64,000 nt of DNA, from assembly GCA_036925085.1 (NCBI GenBank), contig JAUPFP010000050.1:100001-164000 (forward strand), read 5' to 3'. The translations under genes were made by a program, and so were the position numbers. The DNA comes from Brachycybe producta. Lineage: Eukaryota; Arthropoda; Diplopoda; Playtdesmida; Andrognathidae. Of the stretch, positions 62,308 to 64,000 are shown piece after piece. Position 1 is the stretch's first letter. Each line of letters begins with the position of its first letter. Under the pieces are notes generated by a model that saw only the letters and a program-made list of their open reading frames with translations, did no database searches and was not told where the DNA came from.

Positions 62308-64000
62308 CTCAAAAAAACACAAAAGATAATAATGTGAAATACATTTCTAATATCGCTGGATGTGTATTAGGTTATTCTAATAAGACGACGAGCTTCTCTT
62401 CATTTTCGAGATGAGATCGATGGAGAGATTCACTAGAAATGGTTGCAATATTCCGTGAAATAATAATAATACCCATAGACATACTCAAAAAAAAAGAACT
62501 CATAGCACTATATAAAAGCATAATAGACAGATAGGAGAGAGAGAGAGAGAGAGAGAAAAAAGGTCAATCGTGTAATGCGAATGGATCTATCTATCCATCC
62601 ATCTATATAATGTATATAACAATGAGATAGAGATGCTTTTTTTTTTCCATCCATCTATCAACGCAATGCAATTAAGAGACCAACTACAAGAACAACAATG
62701 AGAACTCAGTTGGAATGCTAAAAGAATACTTAATAGCCTCCTCCCATCCTCCTCTTATAATAATAAAAAAGAGTTTGAAAAGCAATGTGTGTCCAAATAG
62801 TCTAAGATGGAAAAAAAGGACCTTTTTTTCCCCCTCAGAAGATAATTCATTTGAACAACAAACAAACACAAAAGAAAAACAATTATTCAATCGTTGTTAA
62901 CACTTAAGTGTACACAACAATAACAAAAAAAAGATGGAGGAGGAGGGTATTGAGAGAAACAATGTTTCGTTTTATTTTCTTCTTATTATTATTGTTATTA
63001 TTGTTAGGTATACCTAAAACATTTATTGGAATTACTCTACAGTAGGAAGTCCTATTTCTATAATAGGAACCTGGTATTCTACGTTAAGAGGACCCCGGCT
63101 ACGTTTCGTCCTACACAACAAAAGTAGAAGAGGTGCTTTCCCCCCCCCCCCCTTTTTTTTCCTTTAAAAATCACTTACAAGACTTATCACAGACAAGACA
63201 GAAATGACGATAAAAGTGTCCATCGTAGTTTGTAATCTATATACGGAAGGGATGTCGATATTTAATTTAATAGAAAAAAATTAAAAAATATTACCTCAAC
63301 AAAATCGATCGTGAAAAAGGTTGATTACATGAAATATTAAAGTTAATTGAAAAAATAACCACAAAAAAACAATACCAAGAACAGTTAATATGAATTTAAA
63401 AAAAAACCATTTATTTTAACATTTTAAAAGTGATTCTGGACGAAAAAGTCACATTTTCACTCTTTCGACGAAAAAAAATCGATTCTTTCACGAATTAATC
63501 ATTAAATCGATCTCTTAAAGACGAATCTATAAAAAGATCGATTCGGCATCCGTATAACCTGATCGGGGCACCTAGACGACCCCACCTCCCTTTTCTGTAA
63601 AAAAAAACACAAATTTATTGTTGTCACCAGTAAAACAGAACATATTGGTTTTTCTAGTCTTGTATAATTTCTAAACGACTACGTAGTAAACGAGATGTGA
63701 CAGAAGTGACCATTGGTCAACCCCGTTCTTCTATTTCTTCTTCCCCCGCCTTTCAACCGACTTGTGTCATTCCACACCATCGTATTAAGATTCAGATTAT
63801 TTCCACTCATCCGTAAATATTTCAGATGACGACTCGAGAATGTATTTTCGAGCTACACCACCACATTCCCATGGAATGGAGGAGGATTAAAGATTAGGCC
63901 TAACATCATTCATTCTAGTATGGAAATAATTCCGCTTCGTTCGTTCGTTCTTTCTCTCTCTAAACGCCCGAACGACCTAAAGCCATGTCCACACTTAAAA

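Larger units (their letters stand above)
57612..64000. other. non-coding spacer with microsatellites
   Basis: No gene is supported. Contents: CT-rich stretches 58329-58376 and 60262-60290, AGAT/GA tract near 59805-59833, (TTA)n at 60946-60987 and near 61469-61491, paired hairpins at 61588-61756, GA tract near 62536-62557, (CT)n at 62253-62305, and a C run near 63139-63151. Confidence 0.5.

Overview
The window reads as AT-rich, non-coding animal DNA, most likely from an arthropod. The evidence is degenerate (TTAGG)n/(CCTAA)n arrays inside two kinds of repeat element, a Ty3/gypsy LTR retrotransposon of metazoan type, several DNA-transposon footprints, and a very high load of microsatellites and long C or G homopolymers. 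A crustacean with a microsatellite-rich genome would fit, but that is a guess. I see no host protein-coding exon, rRNA or tRNA gene that I can defend. The window is best read as intergenic or intronic sequence loaded with transposable elements.

Layout. 1-3.45 kb: simple-sequence-rich spacer. 3,458-13,530: one complete Ty3/gypsy element on the minus strand, flanked by a 4-bp AGAG duplication. Its two 686-bp LTRs differ at one base, it has a primer binding site resembling the 3' end of tRNA-Ala, and its pol frame is uninterrupted with protease, RT, RNase H and DD35E integrase. No capsid/gag ORF is seen upstream of pol. The leader instead carries a 60-bp dimeric tandem array. A second unidentified ORF lies downstream of integrase. 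13.6 and 24.1 kb: two copies of a short TTAA-flanked MITE-like repeat. 18.2-19.7 kb: two neighbouring elements (18,200-18,785 and 18,908-19,669), each made of short-unit arrays around a telomere-like core. The first has a perfect 8-bp target duplication, and a second full copy in the opposite orientation, with its own 8-bp duplication, sits at 56,999-57,603. 29,486-32,415: a hAT-type element (CAGGGGTGTAG ends, perfect 8-bp duplication ACTGACAT) containing a roughly 1.7-kb inverted repeat and three TATCGATA motifs near its right end. 32.4-64 kb: spacer with large (CT)n, (TA)n, (ATT)n and (AAT)n tracts, element fragments, a possible mariner-type MITE and two adjacent perfect hairpins.

The only protein-coding genes supported are the two retrotransposon frames. 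By family knowledge, pol would supply processing, reverse transcription and integration. What supplies the particle protein is the open question. The DNA-transposon copies show no transposase frame and would depend on proteins encoded elsewhere. Element boundaries were read by eye from duplications and terminal repeats. No database search was possible.
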